From Erythroxylum novogranatense (taxonomy: Eukaryota > Streptophyta > Magnoliopsida > Malpighiales > Erythroxylaceae): a stretch of DNA of 64,000 nt. The position numbers were made by a program, and so were the translations under genes. The stretch lies in assembly GCA_029891385.1 (NCBI GenBank), contig CM057226.1:9851225-9915224 (forward strand), read 5' to 3'. Positions 1 through 11,829 of this stretch are shown here, in pieces. Position 1 is the stretch's first letter, and each line of letters starts with the position of its first letter. The notes under the pieces were generated by a model. The model ran no database searches and had not been told where the DNA came from. It saw only the letters and a program-made list of their open reading frames with translations.

Positions 1-584
1 TCTAATTGTGAATTAAATTATATTTTGTAACCATCGCCAACATATCAGGAACCTAATGGGTCACACATAAAAGGTCTATAAAGGAGAAAGTAAAATTTGA
101 ATTAAGTTATGGGTCAAACATAAAAGGTCTATAAAGGAGAAAGTAAAATTTGAATTAAGTTGGATTTAATTGAGAAGTTTTAGAAACTTTAAAGGGTCAA
201 TGTGTGATATTTGATCTTATAAGGATTAATTAATAATTATAATTAAAGTTTGACTTTACTTGTAATTTTAATAAAATCCAAATATATGAAAAATAAGATT
301 TTTCATATAAAAATGAAAAATTAGAAAATGAAAGCTAGCACTTCTTACATTTTTCCTCTTAAATTCGATTTAAGTTTTCTCTGAGTAGATCTGTGGATAT
401 CGTTAGAGACCAGACGTTTGAACGGCTTGTAGAAACTTGTAACACGAAATCAAAACAGGTTAGTAAAGTTTTATCTATTTCTTGTTTTATGTTTCAATTT
501 AATTCTGTTAAAGTTGATCCTATGGAAAAAAATTTAAATTCATTCCGCTGTACTTAGATTCGATCTTGCGTTTTTTTTCCTACA
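1..584 (+). repeat. 5' LTR of Copia A (right-hand part)
   Basis: This matches the terminal part of the 3' LTR (18,729-19,250), including the shared run AACCTAATGGGTCACACATA. It ends TTCCTACA and is followed two bases later by the primer-binding site. It is about 60 bp longer than the matching 3' LTR segment because a unit containing AAAGGTCTATAAAGGAGAAA is tandemly duplicated at about 58-165. Confidence 0.88.
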
Positions 585-585
585 C

Positions 586-597
586 TGGTATCAGAGC
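586..597 (+). other. Primer-binding site of Copia A
   Basis: TGGTATCAGAGC is the standard plant retrotransposon primer-binding site, complementary to the 3' end of initiator tRNA-Met. It lies one base after the LTR end. Confidence 0.9.
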
Positions 598-2600
598 TAC
601 CTTTAGCAGTGTTATTTTTTATTCATAAACATGACTAAATTTTGATTTGGTTAACATATGCAAAAGTTGCATATTTTAAGTTGAACCAATGGTTGGTGGT
701 CCGAAATTAGATTTTGGAAAGATTTTGTGGTGATACACGTTCACTGCATGACTTGGTTTTTCTGATGGATGCTCTTAAGTTTCGTGCATGTTTTTACCGA
801 TCAAATATTTTTTTGAAATTTTTGGTCTTAATTATGCCAAAAGTGTTTTGGGAATTAGGTAGGAAATGTTTTATTTGATAGTAGATTGCTGTTAACCGTA
901 GAGTTTACTATATATGTCTGGAAAAGGTATAATACGATTATATGCATTTCTGGAAATATGGCATACGTGTTCTTAGGCAATTCTAGAAATTTCTTTATTA
1001 TGTTGAAAGCGTTTCGGGTAATAAAGGGTGTAAAAGGTTATATGTGATTCTAGAATTTTTCCAATTTTCTGGAAATCTAGAAAGAGTTTCCAGTGATTCT
1101 GGAAACTTTACATGCAGTTCTGGAAATGTGGAAGACGTTCAACGTGGTTCTAGCAATGGTTTTATTTTTTATCTTTGATGCACCTGTTTCTCCTCTTGTT
1201 TGATGTTTCCGATGCTAACAAAGAGTTGCATGCGTTTTGGAATAGATGAAGAGTTGCATGCATGTGTTTTAATAAACGGTGAAACAGTCAGTTATTAGTC
1301 TCCTCTGTTTGCATAACGTATGCTTTAGTCTTGCTTCATTTACTGCAACTAGGTTGCGAAATAGATAGAGTTTCTATCCATTTACTCAAGGCTGTTACTT
1401 CAATAAATCAACTTTTTCTTTAAAACTTAGGTGGCCTTTATCTGTGTTATTGATTGTTTTTAAATACAATAGATGCTTAGGTTACGTTTACTTCTATAAT
1501 TGTTATTGAATGTTTGATTAATGTTGATTATTATTGTGCTTCATGTTGATGAACCATTGGACTACTAGAGGCAATAATAGCCACCGGTGGTCGGTGATGG
1601 TGGTCTTTATCTCTCTAGAGAAGTTTTATCTCTCTAAAGTTTTATGTATATTTATAAGTATGTTATAATTATACTAATAGGGTATAGTGCCTTGAGATTG
1701 TCTGAAGGTAGATCTAACAGAATAAATGTTATTCTGTTTTTTTTATATATAAAAATTACAGAGAAGGCTAGAGAACACGGGGCGCGCCATCTGCGAGGTC
1801 GATCTCACAGCCACCAGAGACATGGCCAGAGACACGTCTCTGGAAAGACTCGCCAACCAATGTGCCGAGGGCCTCTCTGGCTTATGGGCCTTGTTCTCTT
1901 TTTTTATTTTAATTTAATTTTTCAAGTGTTGATTAATTAAATTTTATTAAAAATCTCAATTTATTTTTCATAATTAGATTATGTCAAATAAATTAATATA
2001 ATATATAATTTTGTATGAGATTTTTTATTAGTATTTATTTTAAATCCCTTATTAAAATATTAAGTACATGTTTAGAACATGAATAATGCCTTCCATTATT
2101 ATAGGATTAAATCATAGTTTTATTTATTGTTAGGCCTATTGAGTAAACTCAAGGCCACTTTAACTCGAACATGTTTAATCTTATAATGATGAGTTTTACT
2201 TAACTAAATTTATATGATTTGGATGAGTAAACTCATGATCATATTTATTTAGAGGCAAGGTTAGGAAAATATTATTAGATATTTTATGACAAAAAGTTGT
2301 CTCCTAACGGATCAAAGAATCATATAGGATGTGATTGATAAAATGTTATCTACCTAATTTTAATTTAATTGGTTTGTTGAGCAAACTCAAGATCAATTAA
2401 ATTAAAATGGGATCCTAGCCTACTAGGAAATTATGTGATAATTTCTTGAATTAATAGTGAGGGTTATTAGTTTGTTTAAAATAGTGGGAGTAACCAAAAT
2501 TTAAAAAGTCCTTATTTATTTGGTTTTACGGCATAAACTATTTTTTTTTTTACGAATCAGTTTTTAAAAAATGAGTACGAACTTGTCCCCGAGGACCATC
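598..2600 (+). other. Copia A untranslated leader
   Basis: About 2 kb between the primer-binding site and the gag remnant has no recognisable coding sequence. It contains a cluster of TTCnnGAA motifs (948-1,125), AT-rich sequence and a short GC-rich island (about 1,775-1,890) unlike its surroundings. I cannot tell whether all of it is original leader or whether part is an older insertion. Confidence 0.6.
948..1125. promoter_or_regulatory. Cluster of heat-shock-element-like TTCnnGAA motifs
   Basis: Six TTCTGGAA or TTCTAGAA motifs lie in 178 bp, at 948, 981, 1,048, 1,067, 1,097 and 1,118. The one at 981-993 is a perfect three-unit TTCnnGAAnnTTC element. Heat-shock factors bind arrays of nGAAn/nTTCn units. 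Function here is inferred from the motif only; the cluster sits downstream of the LTR rather than in the usual U3 promoter position. Confidence 0.45.
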
Positions 2601-3319
2601 ATGGATACAAACAAACTGACTAGGCTAAATTTTTCTAACTAGTTGCGTAACCTTAAAACTGTTTTAAGGCAAGGGAAAAATTGTACGTTCTGGACAATAA
2701 GCTTCCACCTGAACCTGGTCAAGATGCTACCAATGAAGATTAGGAATATTATTAAAGTTATATAGATGACAATGAGCAAGTGACATGTGTGATGTCAGCC
2801 AGCATGTCTCCCGAGCTTCAGAGACAACATGAATGCATGAATGCAAGGGAAATGTTCCTGCACCTTCAAGAGTTGTTTGGTGCTCAAAGTCGAGTGGCGA
2901 GGTTTGAGATTGCGAGAGCCTTGTTTCAATGTCGGATGACTCCTAGAACATCTGTAGAAATTCATGTTCTACAGATGATTGGCTACATTGAAAAATTAAG
3001 CCAATTGGGGTATAACCTGAACCTCGAGTTGAGCATTGATTTAGTGCTCCAGTCTCTTACCTCAAGTTTTTCACAATTTATTATGAACTTCCATATGAAC
3101 AAAAAGAAAATGTCATTGGCTGAATTACTCAATATGCTCAAGACCGCTGAGGGATGTCTTAAGAAGGAATCCAGTTTTGTTCTTGTTGTTGGCTCTTCTT
3201 CTTCCAAGAATAAGGGCAAGACCTTTAAGAAGAAGAATAAGAACAAGAATAAGAAGGCTTATGCTAAAGTGGCAAAGCCAACAGGCGGTGTCAAGAAGAA
3301 GAATGATAAGGGCACCTGT
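2601..3319 (+). pseudogene. Copia A gag, N-terminal part
   Basis: The reading begins at ATG 2,601 (MDTNKL) and resembles Copia gag (UBN2-type) proteins. It has an in-frame TAG at about 2,640 where a Trp is expected, then a frameshift near 2,680. A long open stretch follows from about 2,780, containing SPELQRQHE, a gag-like helical region and a Lys-rich segment (KKKNKNKNKK). The open frame runs into the CCHC zinc knuckle and is cut after its first cysteine by element B. The knuckle resumes at 14,522 as CFHCGIAGHW. It is not functional. Confidence 0.85.
3315..3319 (+). repeat. Target-site duplication CCTGT, left copy
   Basis: CCTGT immediately precedes the TGTTGG terminus of element B. The matching copy is at 14,522-14,526, directly after the CTTACA terminus. 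Confidence 0.9.
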
Positions 3320-4432
3320 TGTTGGACCAATGGTGGTTGACAAATTAAATCCTACTTGTGTTTTGATAATAATAAAATGTATAGAATTGGTTAAGAAATT
3401 ATTTCAGGTGATTTAGATTCAAATACATCAAGAAGGAAATAATCTTCATCTATCTTGAATGGGCAAGACACAAATCATGGTGAAATCAAGAAGGAAATAA
3501 TCTTCATCAATCTTGAATGGGCAAGACATAAATCATGGTGAAATCAAGAAGGAAATAATCTTCATCATGCTAGAGACATTAATAATGAAGATTATAGAAA
3601 ATTTGATTAGATATTACCGTTGAAGCCAACATAAGTTGACTAGTATAATCATAAGTCGACTAATATATTAAGATCTGTCAGGTTGAGAACAACACAAGTC
3701 GACTAATAGACTATAAGTCGACTTATCGAAGGATACAAGTCGACTTACACTGCATAAGTCGACTTATAGAAGAGCAGAGATAAAATCGTTGTTACAAGTC
3801 GACTTACACACCACGACAAGTCGACTTACGAGTACAGTAAACTGATTCTGACGAAGTCAATTAGTCACAAATGGAAAGGAGGAAATCAAGCAACGGCTAG
3901 TGGACATCCCCAACGGCTATAATCATCTTATAGTTTGCAAACAAATAAAAAAAACATCAAGGGATCGAGTGAGAAATCCAGAAAGCCAAAGAACTTCACT
4001 ATTATTCCAACTTTGCTCTATATTGCTCTTAGCTTATTTCAAATCTGTATTGAGCATTGATCTTTCATCTTTATCTCATCTTTATTATAAGCTTAGTGAT
4101 TAGAGGAGAATCACTAGTGAGGTAGGATTTGTTCCGGAAATCAAATAGGAGTGTGAGGTTAGCTTGAGCCGGAAATCAAGTGGTATATTGAAGAGTTCAC
4201 ACTGAACTAAAAAGTGTGCGATAAAGTGATTTGCCAAATCCTAAGTGGGAGCTTAGGTAGAGGACGTAGGTCTTAGCAACGAACCTCTATAAAAACAGCA
4301 TTTGCCTTTCTTCTCTATACTCTTAATTTAATTTGATTAAATTATTTTGTGTGTATTAATTCCGTGATTTTATTGTAGAATTTTTCAAAAAGCTTTAAAG
4401 ATCTATTCAACCCCCCTTCTAGATCGCTTACA
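3320..4432 (+). repeat. 5' LTR of Sirevirus B
   Basis: The LTR runs from TGTTGGACC to CGCTTACA, 1,113 bp. It contains a 63-bp unit repeated about 2.5 times near 3,425-3,570 and about ten AAGTCGACT-type motifs (3,650-3,830). By eye it differs from the 3' LTR by roughly 2% substitutions. Confidence 0.92.
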
Positions 4433-4434
4433 AT

Positions 4435-4446
4435 TGGTATCAAAGC
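4435..4446 (+). other. Primer-binding site of Sirevirus B
   Basis: TGGTATCAAAGC differs by one base from the usual initiator-Met primer-binding site and lies three bases after the LTR. Confidence 0.75.
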
Positions 4447-4460
4447 AGAAGTATCCAGGG

Positions 4461-5335
4461 ATGGCACACAACAATCTAGCAGAAGAAGGTAACACTAATA
4501 ATCGCCCTCCGTTGTTTAATGGTTCTAATTACTCTTCTTGGAAAAATCCTATGAAGTATCATATCATAAGCGAGGGAGTAGAATATTGGAAGATCATCAT
4601 CTTCGGTCCACAAGCACCGTTGAAAGAAAATGGTGAGTTAAAAACGGAGCTGGAGTACGACGACAATGATTGGAAACAAGCCTACATCAACGCTAAAGCT
4701 ATGAAATTGATATATTGTGCTCTCACGATTGAGGAGAGAAATCGAGTGAACTCATGTACTAGTGCTAAAGAAATGTGGGAGAGACTACACATCACTCATG
4801 AAGGAACCAATCAAGTTCGAGAGACAATGATCAACATGCTTCTCTATGACTATGAAATGTTTGTCATGAAGGAAGGTGAGTCTATTTCCACTATGCTTGA
4901 TCGTTTTGCAGAAATTATCAATGAATTAGGCAACCTTGGAAAATACATGACGGATAGCGAGAAGGTGAAAAAGATTCTTCGTTCACTACCGAAAGAATGG
5001 GACTCACAAGTCACCGCTATTATGGAGTCTAAGGATCTCAATCATTTGGAATTCAATACCTTGGTGGGATCACTCATAAACTATGAGATCATTCTCAAAT
5101 AAAGAGGAGGAAGAGGTAAGTCACAAAAGTCAATTGCTTTAAAAGCTAATGTTTCTTCTCTTGATGAAAGTGATGAAGAAATAGATGAAGAAGAGGAAGA
5201 CGAAGAAATAGCAATGTATGCCAGAAATTTGAGAAAGTTCGAAGGACTACTCAAAAATAGGACGAAAGAATTAAATGGTGGTAGAAATGGAAAAAGAAAG
5301 AAGTTTGCTATGGAAAGAAGATCAAAGGGGTATGA
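4461..5335 (+). pseudogene. Sirevirus B gag, N-terminal and central part
   Basis: From ATG 4,461 (MAHNNLAEEG) the frame gives a Copia gag with FNGSNYSSWK near the start, a central region with AKEMWERLHITHEGT, and VKKILRSLPKEWDSQVTAI, the typical gag helix signature. One premature TAA lies at 5,100-5,102. The same frame continues through an acidic stretch (DESDEEIDEEEEDEE) to 5,335, where Gypsy C interrupts. The C-terminal part, including the zinc knuckle, is displaced to about 11,830-12,210. Apart from the single stop and the insertion it is well preserved, which fits a young element. Confidence 0.88.
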
Positions 5336-7675
5336 TGTAACATCCCACCCTCAACGGGAAGGGTATAATAGTAATTTGGCATAGGATGAGAGTGATTGGG
5401 CTTCATTAGGACTGTTCATGCATACTAGTATTGGTACACAGTGAATTTTGTGCACATGAAATAACTGTACATGCATACATGACATTCCCGATTTTTGTGC
5501 CTAATGTAGTTTTACTGTGATTAACGTGGTTCTTGTGTTTGAAAAATTATTCTGAGTGCGCCATTGAGTGTTTTATATTTTAAGGGATTTTTAGAAATTT
5601 TTCTGAAATTTTTCGGAGAAAATTTCCGGATCGGAAAAATCGCCAAGTGGCGAACCGGTTGATTTTCGGTAGCGAAAATTTCTATCCAATGGCACTATAA
5701 TATTGGGTATATTATTTTGGGATTGAAATGAGGGCCATTGAACTTGAATATGTCAAATTTCATTAGGGTTCTCAAGAAATCCTATTGCTTGTTTTGTTCT
5801 CTAGCTTATTTTGTCTTTTAGTTCAATATGCCAAGTGTCCTAAGTGAATAAATGCTTTTGTCTTCTTCCTCTCTTTGTGTTTTTCGGTGACTCCACATTT
5901 AAGGGATGAAAAAGAAGAGTTATTGCTCATTCTCTCCTCATCATCCGAAAATCCTCATTTCTTTTCATCTCCATCGATTTTTTCTCCTTCTTTAAGTTAC
6001 TTCCTCCCACCTTAAGAGCTTCTTCTTGTAAACAAGCTATTTTCTTGCCATGGAGAACTTACCCTTGCATGGTGTTAGAAGAAGTTGTTAGTGAGAGTAG
6101 TAAAGAAAGAATTAAAGGAAGTGAAGAGTGGAAGCTTTAAGTAGGTAAGTTTTTAAGTTAAGCTTTAATTATGCTTTGATTATGCATTTAATGAATCATA
6201 GTTGTTAGATGCATTCATTTGGAGTTATGGTGCAATTATTGTGTTTATTAATGCATGAATTGAATGAAAATTTAAGTTTGAATTGGTGGGTAAGATTATG
6301 TTAGGTATGACTTGATGAAGTAGTATGAATGAATGTTTTAGCTTGATTTTGGATTGAATATTGATGACTAATCTTGCATAGAAATTAAGAGTTTAATGCT
6401 GCAAAATTTTGACTATGGGTCTAAGTGAGTGTAGGAATGATCTAGGGACTGATTTTGTGTCCAATTGGGATGCTTATGGTAGTAGAAGTTCAATTGGCAT
6501 GATAGGAAGTGTATTTGAGTAGCAAAGCTGAAAATTGGTTTTTGACCTACTGTACTGTTTTGAGCATAACTCATTGTGTGGTTATGCAAATGAGGTGAGG
6601 TTTGTGCTAAATGAAACTTTGGCTTGTTGGCTACCTTTTTGTGTGAAATAGGTGTTGTCTAATTTTAGCCTTAAGAGGGTGAATTTTGGCTTGGAAAGTT
6701 ACTGTTGATGTCTGTATGAACAGTAACCGAACCAATGACCTAAGTGTTTTGATGATTTTTCTAAATTAATTTAGAAGGAATTGATGAAAATGGTCTTCAT
6801 TAGAGTTGAATCCTATATTGTTAGCTTTCCATTTCCACTTATTTTGCAATTTTACGATATGTATATTGGGAGATATCCACTTTTAACTATTGACTGATTT
6901 TGTACGTTGTGGTGAAACCTAGCCTAAGTGTTAGATTTGTGAGCATTCTGATTGGAAGCAATTTTAGCAATTTTTGTGAATTGAATTGACTTGAGTGATC
7001 TTCTGAAGAGTTGTAAAAGAAGAAATTATCTTGAAAATGGTATATCGCATGTGATTTTTGGAGATCAGATTTGGGAGTTATGAGTTTTCAAAGAACTGAA
7101 CCTGCATTAGGTTTTAATCGCTTCACGATCAGTCACTTGTTTGGCAGTTTTGAACTTATTAGGGATGGAATTGGATTTTGAATCCTTCATGAAAATTGAA
7201 GTATGAGATCTTATCTTTCCAGTGATATAAGGTAGTGATTGTTGTGACATTTGTGCTAGGAGATATGCTGCTTTGAAATGTACTGTTCAGATTGGGAAAT
7301 TTCAGTGGGCAGATGTTTTGGTGAATTGTTTGGCCCAGTTAGCAAATGAATTTGATTTCAGGTTATCATGAAAGTTGTAGATAACATTGGGATCTTTCTG
7401 AGCATATTTATTGTGTAATTTTTGACAAAGGAAATGAGAAGTTATTGAATTTACAAGATACTGTACTATTTTAGAACCCATTGACTAGGCAGTAGGTTTA
7501 ATTGGATTTTTGACACCCTTAGAGGTGAAATTAATTTTTATGGTCTTCATGAAACTTGTAGAGTTTTTCATGATCTTTCTAACGAGATTTAGTTTGTAAT
7601 TTTCTGAATTGTGTACAAAGATTTATAGGTGTCTGAATTTCGGTTTGAAAATAATAAAAAGAGAAGGAAATAGGG

Positions 7676-7729
<54 letters not shown>

Positions 7730-9151
7730 TTATTTTATTTTTGTGTTCTTTTGGGAATAATTTTTCCGTCTGATGTCCGATTGATTTGATTCTTGAGGCA
7801 TCGATTCATAGAATATTTAATTTCATTTTACGAGAGATTGGGAATTTTGGATGGAAAATTGGCGTGGGTGGGTTTATTGTTTTTCGTCTTTGTTTTATTT
7901 ATTTTTGGACCTATAGAGGTCCGAATTGAGTATCGTCAACGCCATTAGATTTCTAATTTTTAGACAAATTTTTATGATGAAAAATGTGAGATTAGGGCCG
8001 GGAATATCATGAATAAGCATTATACACCTACATGTGTATGATTGAATAGTTATGATTGAACAGTTAGTAATATTCATCTTCTCTTATTTTTTATATATAT
8101 AGAGGCACAATTGGAGCGTCGATCGACCGACGTAGCAGAGACTTCCCGGCATTAGCTCGGAAGTAATAGGTGAGTAACCTAGATGAGTTTCTCAATTATT
8201 AATTGTCTAATATGGGGATAATGGCGGGATCAGGAATGTGTAAACTGTGTGACTTGTTTGCCCTTACTGAGATTACTGTGATTAATTGTGACTTATGGAC
8301 TGTTAATTGTGAATTATAGATTGTTAATTGTGACTGATGGATTGTTAATTGTGCATTATGGACTGTTAATTAACTATTCAATTGGGCATAGGCATTTCAT
8401 ACACAGATGCATAAACGGATAAAAATAATTGTGAACCGAGTCGCCACTGAAACGGAAAACGAGCCTAGAGCTCGAAGGGAGATAACCCTCCCAAGACGCA
8501 TCTATCGATTCGACATCGCTTAAGCGCTCGGTCACAACATCGAAATAAAATGGAAAAAGAGTCATGTGCATTGCATCATCGGATGAATACCTGAAATGAC
8601 TTTTGCTATATATGACTGTGTGATTGCTGAGCCTGTATTACCACTATGACTGCCTGATTACTGGAACATGCTTATGTGATGCATGAATTGGGCAAACCAT
8701 CGATGATGGTTCCTCATTGAGTTCGCAAACTCATCCAAAATTGTAATCTATTTTTCGAGGTTAGAGTAGGTATTAACTCCCTCGTGATTTGTAGAGCCTT
8801 GGACATCGGGTTGGCGAGAGGCTATGGCTCAAAGGTCGGTCGGTGGGATTTCTTTTGGAGACTTATAGTTAGAAGCATTCTTTGTGCCTTATTGTATAGT
8901 ACTTAATGTAAAGTGTTTTGAAGGATTGTATAGGTGAAAATCTTGACGGTTGTAAATTTCTAAGTTTGAGTAAATGAAATGAAATACTGCTTTGGTTTTT
9001 AAAAAGTTACCAATTTCTTATTTCTGTTTTATTATTGTGATGCCATGGAGAGTTTAGTGGTGGTTGTCAGTAGTGGTCTCTTATCATAGGATATGTACCG
9101 GAATGACCTACGGGCGTTCCGGTGGGTACTCTATAGTAAGGGGGCGCTACA
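5336..9151 (+). repeat. 5' LTR of Gypsy C (3.8 kb)
   Basis: The LTR starts TGTAACATCCCACCC and ends GGGGGCGCTACA, sharing the terminal TGTA...TACA inverted repeat. It holds no plausible gene. A (TA)n run lies at 7,678-7,725. The segments around 7,900 and 8,390-8,560 match, in reverse complement, 63,060 and 62,030-62,170 at the right end of the window, which confirms that this is a repeat family. Confidence 0.88.
7678..7725. repeat. (TA)n microsatellite
   Basis: An uninterrupted TA run of about 46 bp inside the Gypsy C LTR. Confidence 0.97.
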
Positions 9152-9156
9152 TTAGG

Positions 9157-9168
9157 TGGTATCAGAGC
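9157..9168 (+). other. Primer-binding site of Gypsy C
   Basis: TGGTATCAGAGC, complementary to initiator tRNA-Met, lies five bases after the LTR end. Confidence 0.9.
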
Positions 9169-9401
9169 ATGGTTTGACATCTTTTGGGAATAGTCAAATA
9201 TGTAGGTATGAACTGCAGAAATTGACTGGACTTCTTGTTTTGTTCTAGGTCTTCTGTCTTAGGTGATCAGGTTGAGCAACCAGCTGACCAAGGATCAGTC
9301 GGAGCCAGTAGAGGGTCTTCTATGCCTCGATCTGAGGAGTTACCTCCTAGAGTTCCCGTGAGACGGGAGAGGAGATATGATTTACTGCGCAAGCGAAGAA
9401 C

Positions 9402-10210
9402 ATGAACTTTATGGCGAAGATGAGACCCGAGGCTGAGGGATGGCTGGAGAGGACTGAGAGAGTCTTCGACCAGATGGACTGTGAACTTGATGAGAGGTTC
9501 GATTATGCGGTCTCTCTTCTGCAGGGCCCAGCCTACAAATGGTGGAAGACTGTTCCAGGCAGTACCACCAGGCCTTGCTTACTGTCATGGGGTGATTTTC
9601 TTAGGGCCTTCAGGGATAATTATATGCCCAAGGTCTATTTTGATATGAAGATGCAGAAGTTTTTGGAGCTGAAGCAGGGTAGGATGTCTGTGGCAGAGTA
9701 CGAGGTGAAGTTCAATGAGCTGATAGATTATGCTACTGTTATGATTCCTACTGAGGCTGATAAGTGCCGGAGGCTCGAGAATGGCCTCAATACTGAGATC
9801 CGTACCCGGTTGGCCCGGTCAAACATGGGCACATTTATTGAGTTGAGGGCTACTGCAGTGCGAGTGGAGCAGCTTATGAGGTAGAGACAGGCTGAGTTAG
9901 GGTCCCGGAGGAAAAGGCCGAGTGACAGTCTGGGCAGCTCTGGCAGGAGTTTCAGTAAGCGCCAGGAATTTTTAGGTCTCCGGGAGGATCGAGACAGTCT
10001 AGTTTTTAGCAGAGAGGAAGATTTGTACAGACTGGCAGTGGTAGTGGTAGAGGGGCAGGGCAGATCCCTCCAGTGTGTGAGCATTGTGAGAGGAGACACA
10101 GTGGGGAGTGTCGATGGTTGACTGGAGCCTGTCTCAGATGCGGTTCGATGGAGCATCAGGTTAGGAATTGCCCAGCCACATTGGGAGCTCAGTCTGCTAG
10201 TAGTGGATGA
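9402..10210 (+). pseudogene. Gypsy C gag
   Basis: The open part (9,402-9,884) contains AEGWLERTERVFDQMDC, LLQGPAYKWWKTV and FLELKQGRMSVAEYEVKF, diagnostic of the Ty3/Gypsy retrotransposon gag domain. An in-frame TAG at 9,882 replaces a probable Gln. Further on, in other frames, a zinc-knuckle segment CEHCERRHSGEC...CLRCGSMEHQVRNCP is readable at about 10,070-10,180. Frameshifts and the stop make it non-functional. Confidence 0.85.
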
Positions 10211-10350
10211 GCTGGGAGTTCTACTACTGTATAGCAAAGTAGAGTTGGTGGATCCGGACAGAGAGGCCGGGGTAAAGGTAAATGGCGAGTTGAGGGTCTT
10301 TTGTGCGGTGAGGACGGGCAGCCGACCACATTTCGAGCTGTGGTCATGCC

Positions 10351-11482
10351 ATGACCAGGCAGGAGGCCCAGGATTCCCTAGAGGTGGTAGCAGGTGCGCT
10401 TCTTATTTCTGGTTTTGAAGCATTTGCACTGCTAGATCCAGGATCCACACATTCATTCATCGCACCGCATTTGGCATGTAGAGTGCATGGGGATAGAGAG
10501 GTTCTGATATGGGTTGAGGTGAGCACACCTCTAGGTAGCACTACTGCTTTAGGAGAGGTCTGCAAGGGGTGTCCGATTGTGATTGATCAGGCAGAGCTGA
10601 GTGCAGACCTGATAGTGTTACCGCTGAGAGAGATAGATGTGATTTTGGGGATGGACTGTCTTACTGCACATAGGGCCATCATGGACTGCTACACCAAGGA
10701 GGTTGTATTAGAGTCTCCTGGTCAGCCTAAAGCAGTGTTCAGAGGAGTTAGTCAGGCAGTGCCAACCCGGATGATCTCTTTTTTGAGTGCCCTGAGGTTG
10801 ATGCAGGGGGGATGTGAGGCCTATCTGGCTCATGTTATTGATGTGAGAGGTGAGCAGAGACTGCAGGATATTCCCGTGGTTCGGGAGTTTTCAGATGTGT
10901 TTCCTGATGAGTTACCGGGTTTACCGCCGGATCGGAAAACAGAGTTTACCATTGATATAGTTCCAGGTACTGCTCCTATATCTATTCCTCCATATAGGAT
11001 GGCACCTATGAAACTGAAGGAGCTTAAGGCTCAGCTGCAAGAGTTACTGGAGAAAGGTTTTATCAGGCCTAGTGTCTCACCGTAGGGAGCTCCAGTTTTA
11101 TTTGTGAAGAAGAAGGATGGAACGTTGAGACTGTGCATCGATTACAGGCAGTTGAATCGGGTGACAGTGAAGAATAAGTATTCACTGCCTAGGATTGATG
11201 ATCTATTTGATCAGTTGCAAGGAGCTCAGGTATTCACTAAGTTGGATCTGAGGTCAGGGTACTATCAGCTGAAGATAGCCGAGGCTGATGTACCTAAGAG
11301 TGCCTTCAGGAGCAGGTATGGGCATTTCGAGTTTTTGGTGATGCCGTTTGGGTTGACTAATGCCCCGGCAGCTTTCATGGCCTTGATGAATAAGGTATTT
11401 CAGCCCTACCTGGATCAGTTCGTAATTGTATTCATTGATGATATTTTGGTGTACTCGAGGAACAGACGGGAGCATAGTGAGC
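10351..11482 (+). pseudogene. Gypsy C protease and reverse transcriptase, truncated
   Basis: The retropepsin motif is ALLDPGSTHSFIAPHLA (D-T/S-G type). It is followed by the linker IPVVREFSDVFPDELPGLPP and the reverse transcriptase motifs [59 protein letters not shown] and [13 protein letters not shown] at 11,083-11,085 replaces the Trp expected before GAPVLF. The protein frame ends at RREHSE, where unrelated sequence begins. Confidence 0.9.
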
Positions 11483-11820
11483 TTTTTAATGTAGCGACCC
11501 GGACTTTGCGTATCGGGTGGGTTTCCAAGACTCAAGAGGCCCGCCATCACATGAGAGCCTCTACGCCATCACTCAGTATTGTCCTCTTTGGTTCTTGGGT
11601 GAGCCACGACTCGAACCCAAGACCTCAAGGTTTTGTCCCACTTTAAGTGGACGCCTCTAATTGGCTCAATGGTAAGAGGCATCCACTTAAAGTGAGACAA
11701 AATCTTGAGGTCTTGGGTTCGAGTCGTGGCTCACCCAAGAACCAAAGAGGACAATACTTGGAGTGATGGCGGTAGAGGCCGGGGCTTTACATTAAAAAGG
11801 CGCCTTTTTAATGTAGCGAC
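11483..11820. mobile_element. Foldback insert with tRNA-like Pol III boxes at the Gypsy/Sirevirus junction
   Basis: Two arms of about 100 bp (about 11,557-11,658 and 11,675-11,780) are near-perfect inverted repeats around a 16-nt loop. An A-box-like TGGCTCAATGGT (11,662) and a B-box-like GGTTCGAGTC (11,716) are spaced as in tRNA genes, suggesting an inverted SINE-type dimer. The unit starts TGTAGCGACCCGG and ends GGGGCTTTACA, and TGTAGCGACCTGG occurs again right after a palindrome at 11,788-11,815. The family is not recognised; it could also be a MITE or a solo-LTR-like fragment. Confidence 0.55.
11788..11815. repeat. Perfect 28-bp palindrome
   Basis: The sequence is its own reverse complement, centred on GGCGCC with arms of TTAAAAA/TTTTTAA type. 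It lies between the end of the foldback unit and a second copy of that unit's TGTAGCGACC start, as expected where two copies of a flank were joined head to head. Confidence 0.85.
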
Positions 11821-11829
11821 CTGGACTTT

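Larger units (their letters stand above)
5336..11482 (+). mobile_element. Gypsy retrotransposon C (nested in B; long LTR, truncated in reverse transcriptase)
   Basis: It begins TGTAACATCCC inside the gag of B and has a 3.8-kb LTR, a primer-binding site, gag, protease and reverse transcriptase in order. The frame stops after the YVDD-equivalent FIDDILVYS at about 11,482. RNase H, integrase and the 3' LTR are absent. Very long LTRs with this gag and reverse transcriptase style suggest the Tekay/Del chromovirus group (inference). A related LTR lies inverted at 61,202-64,000. Confidence 0.87.
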
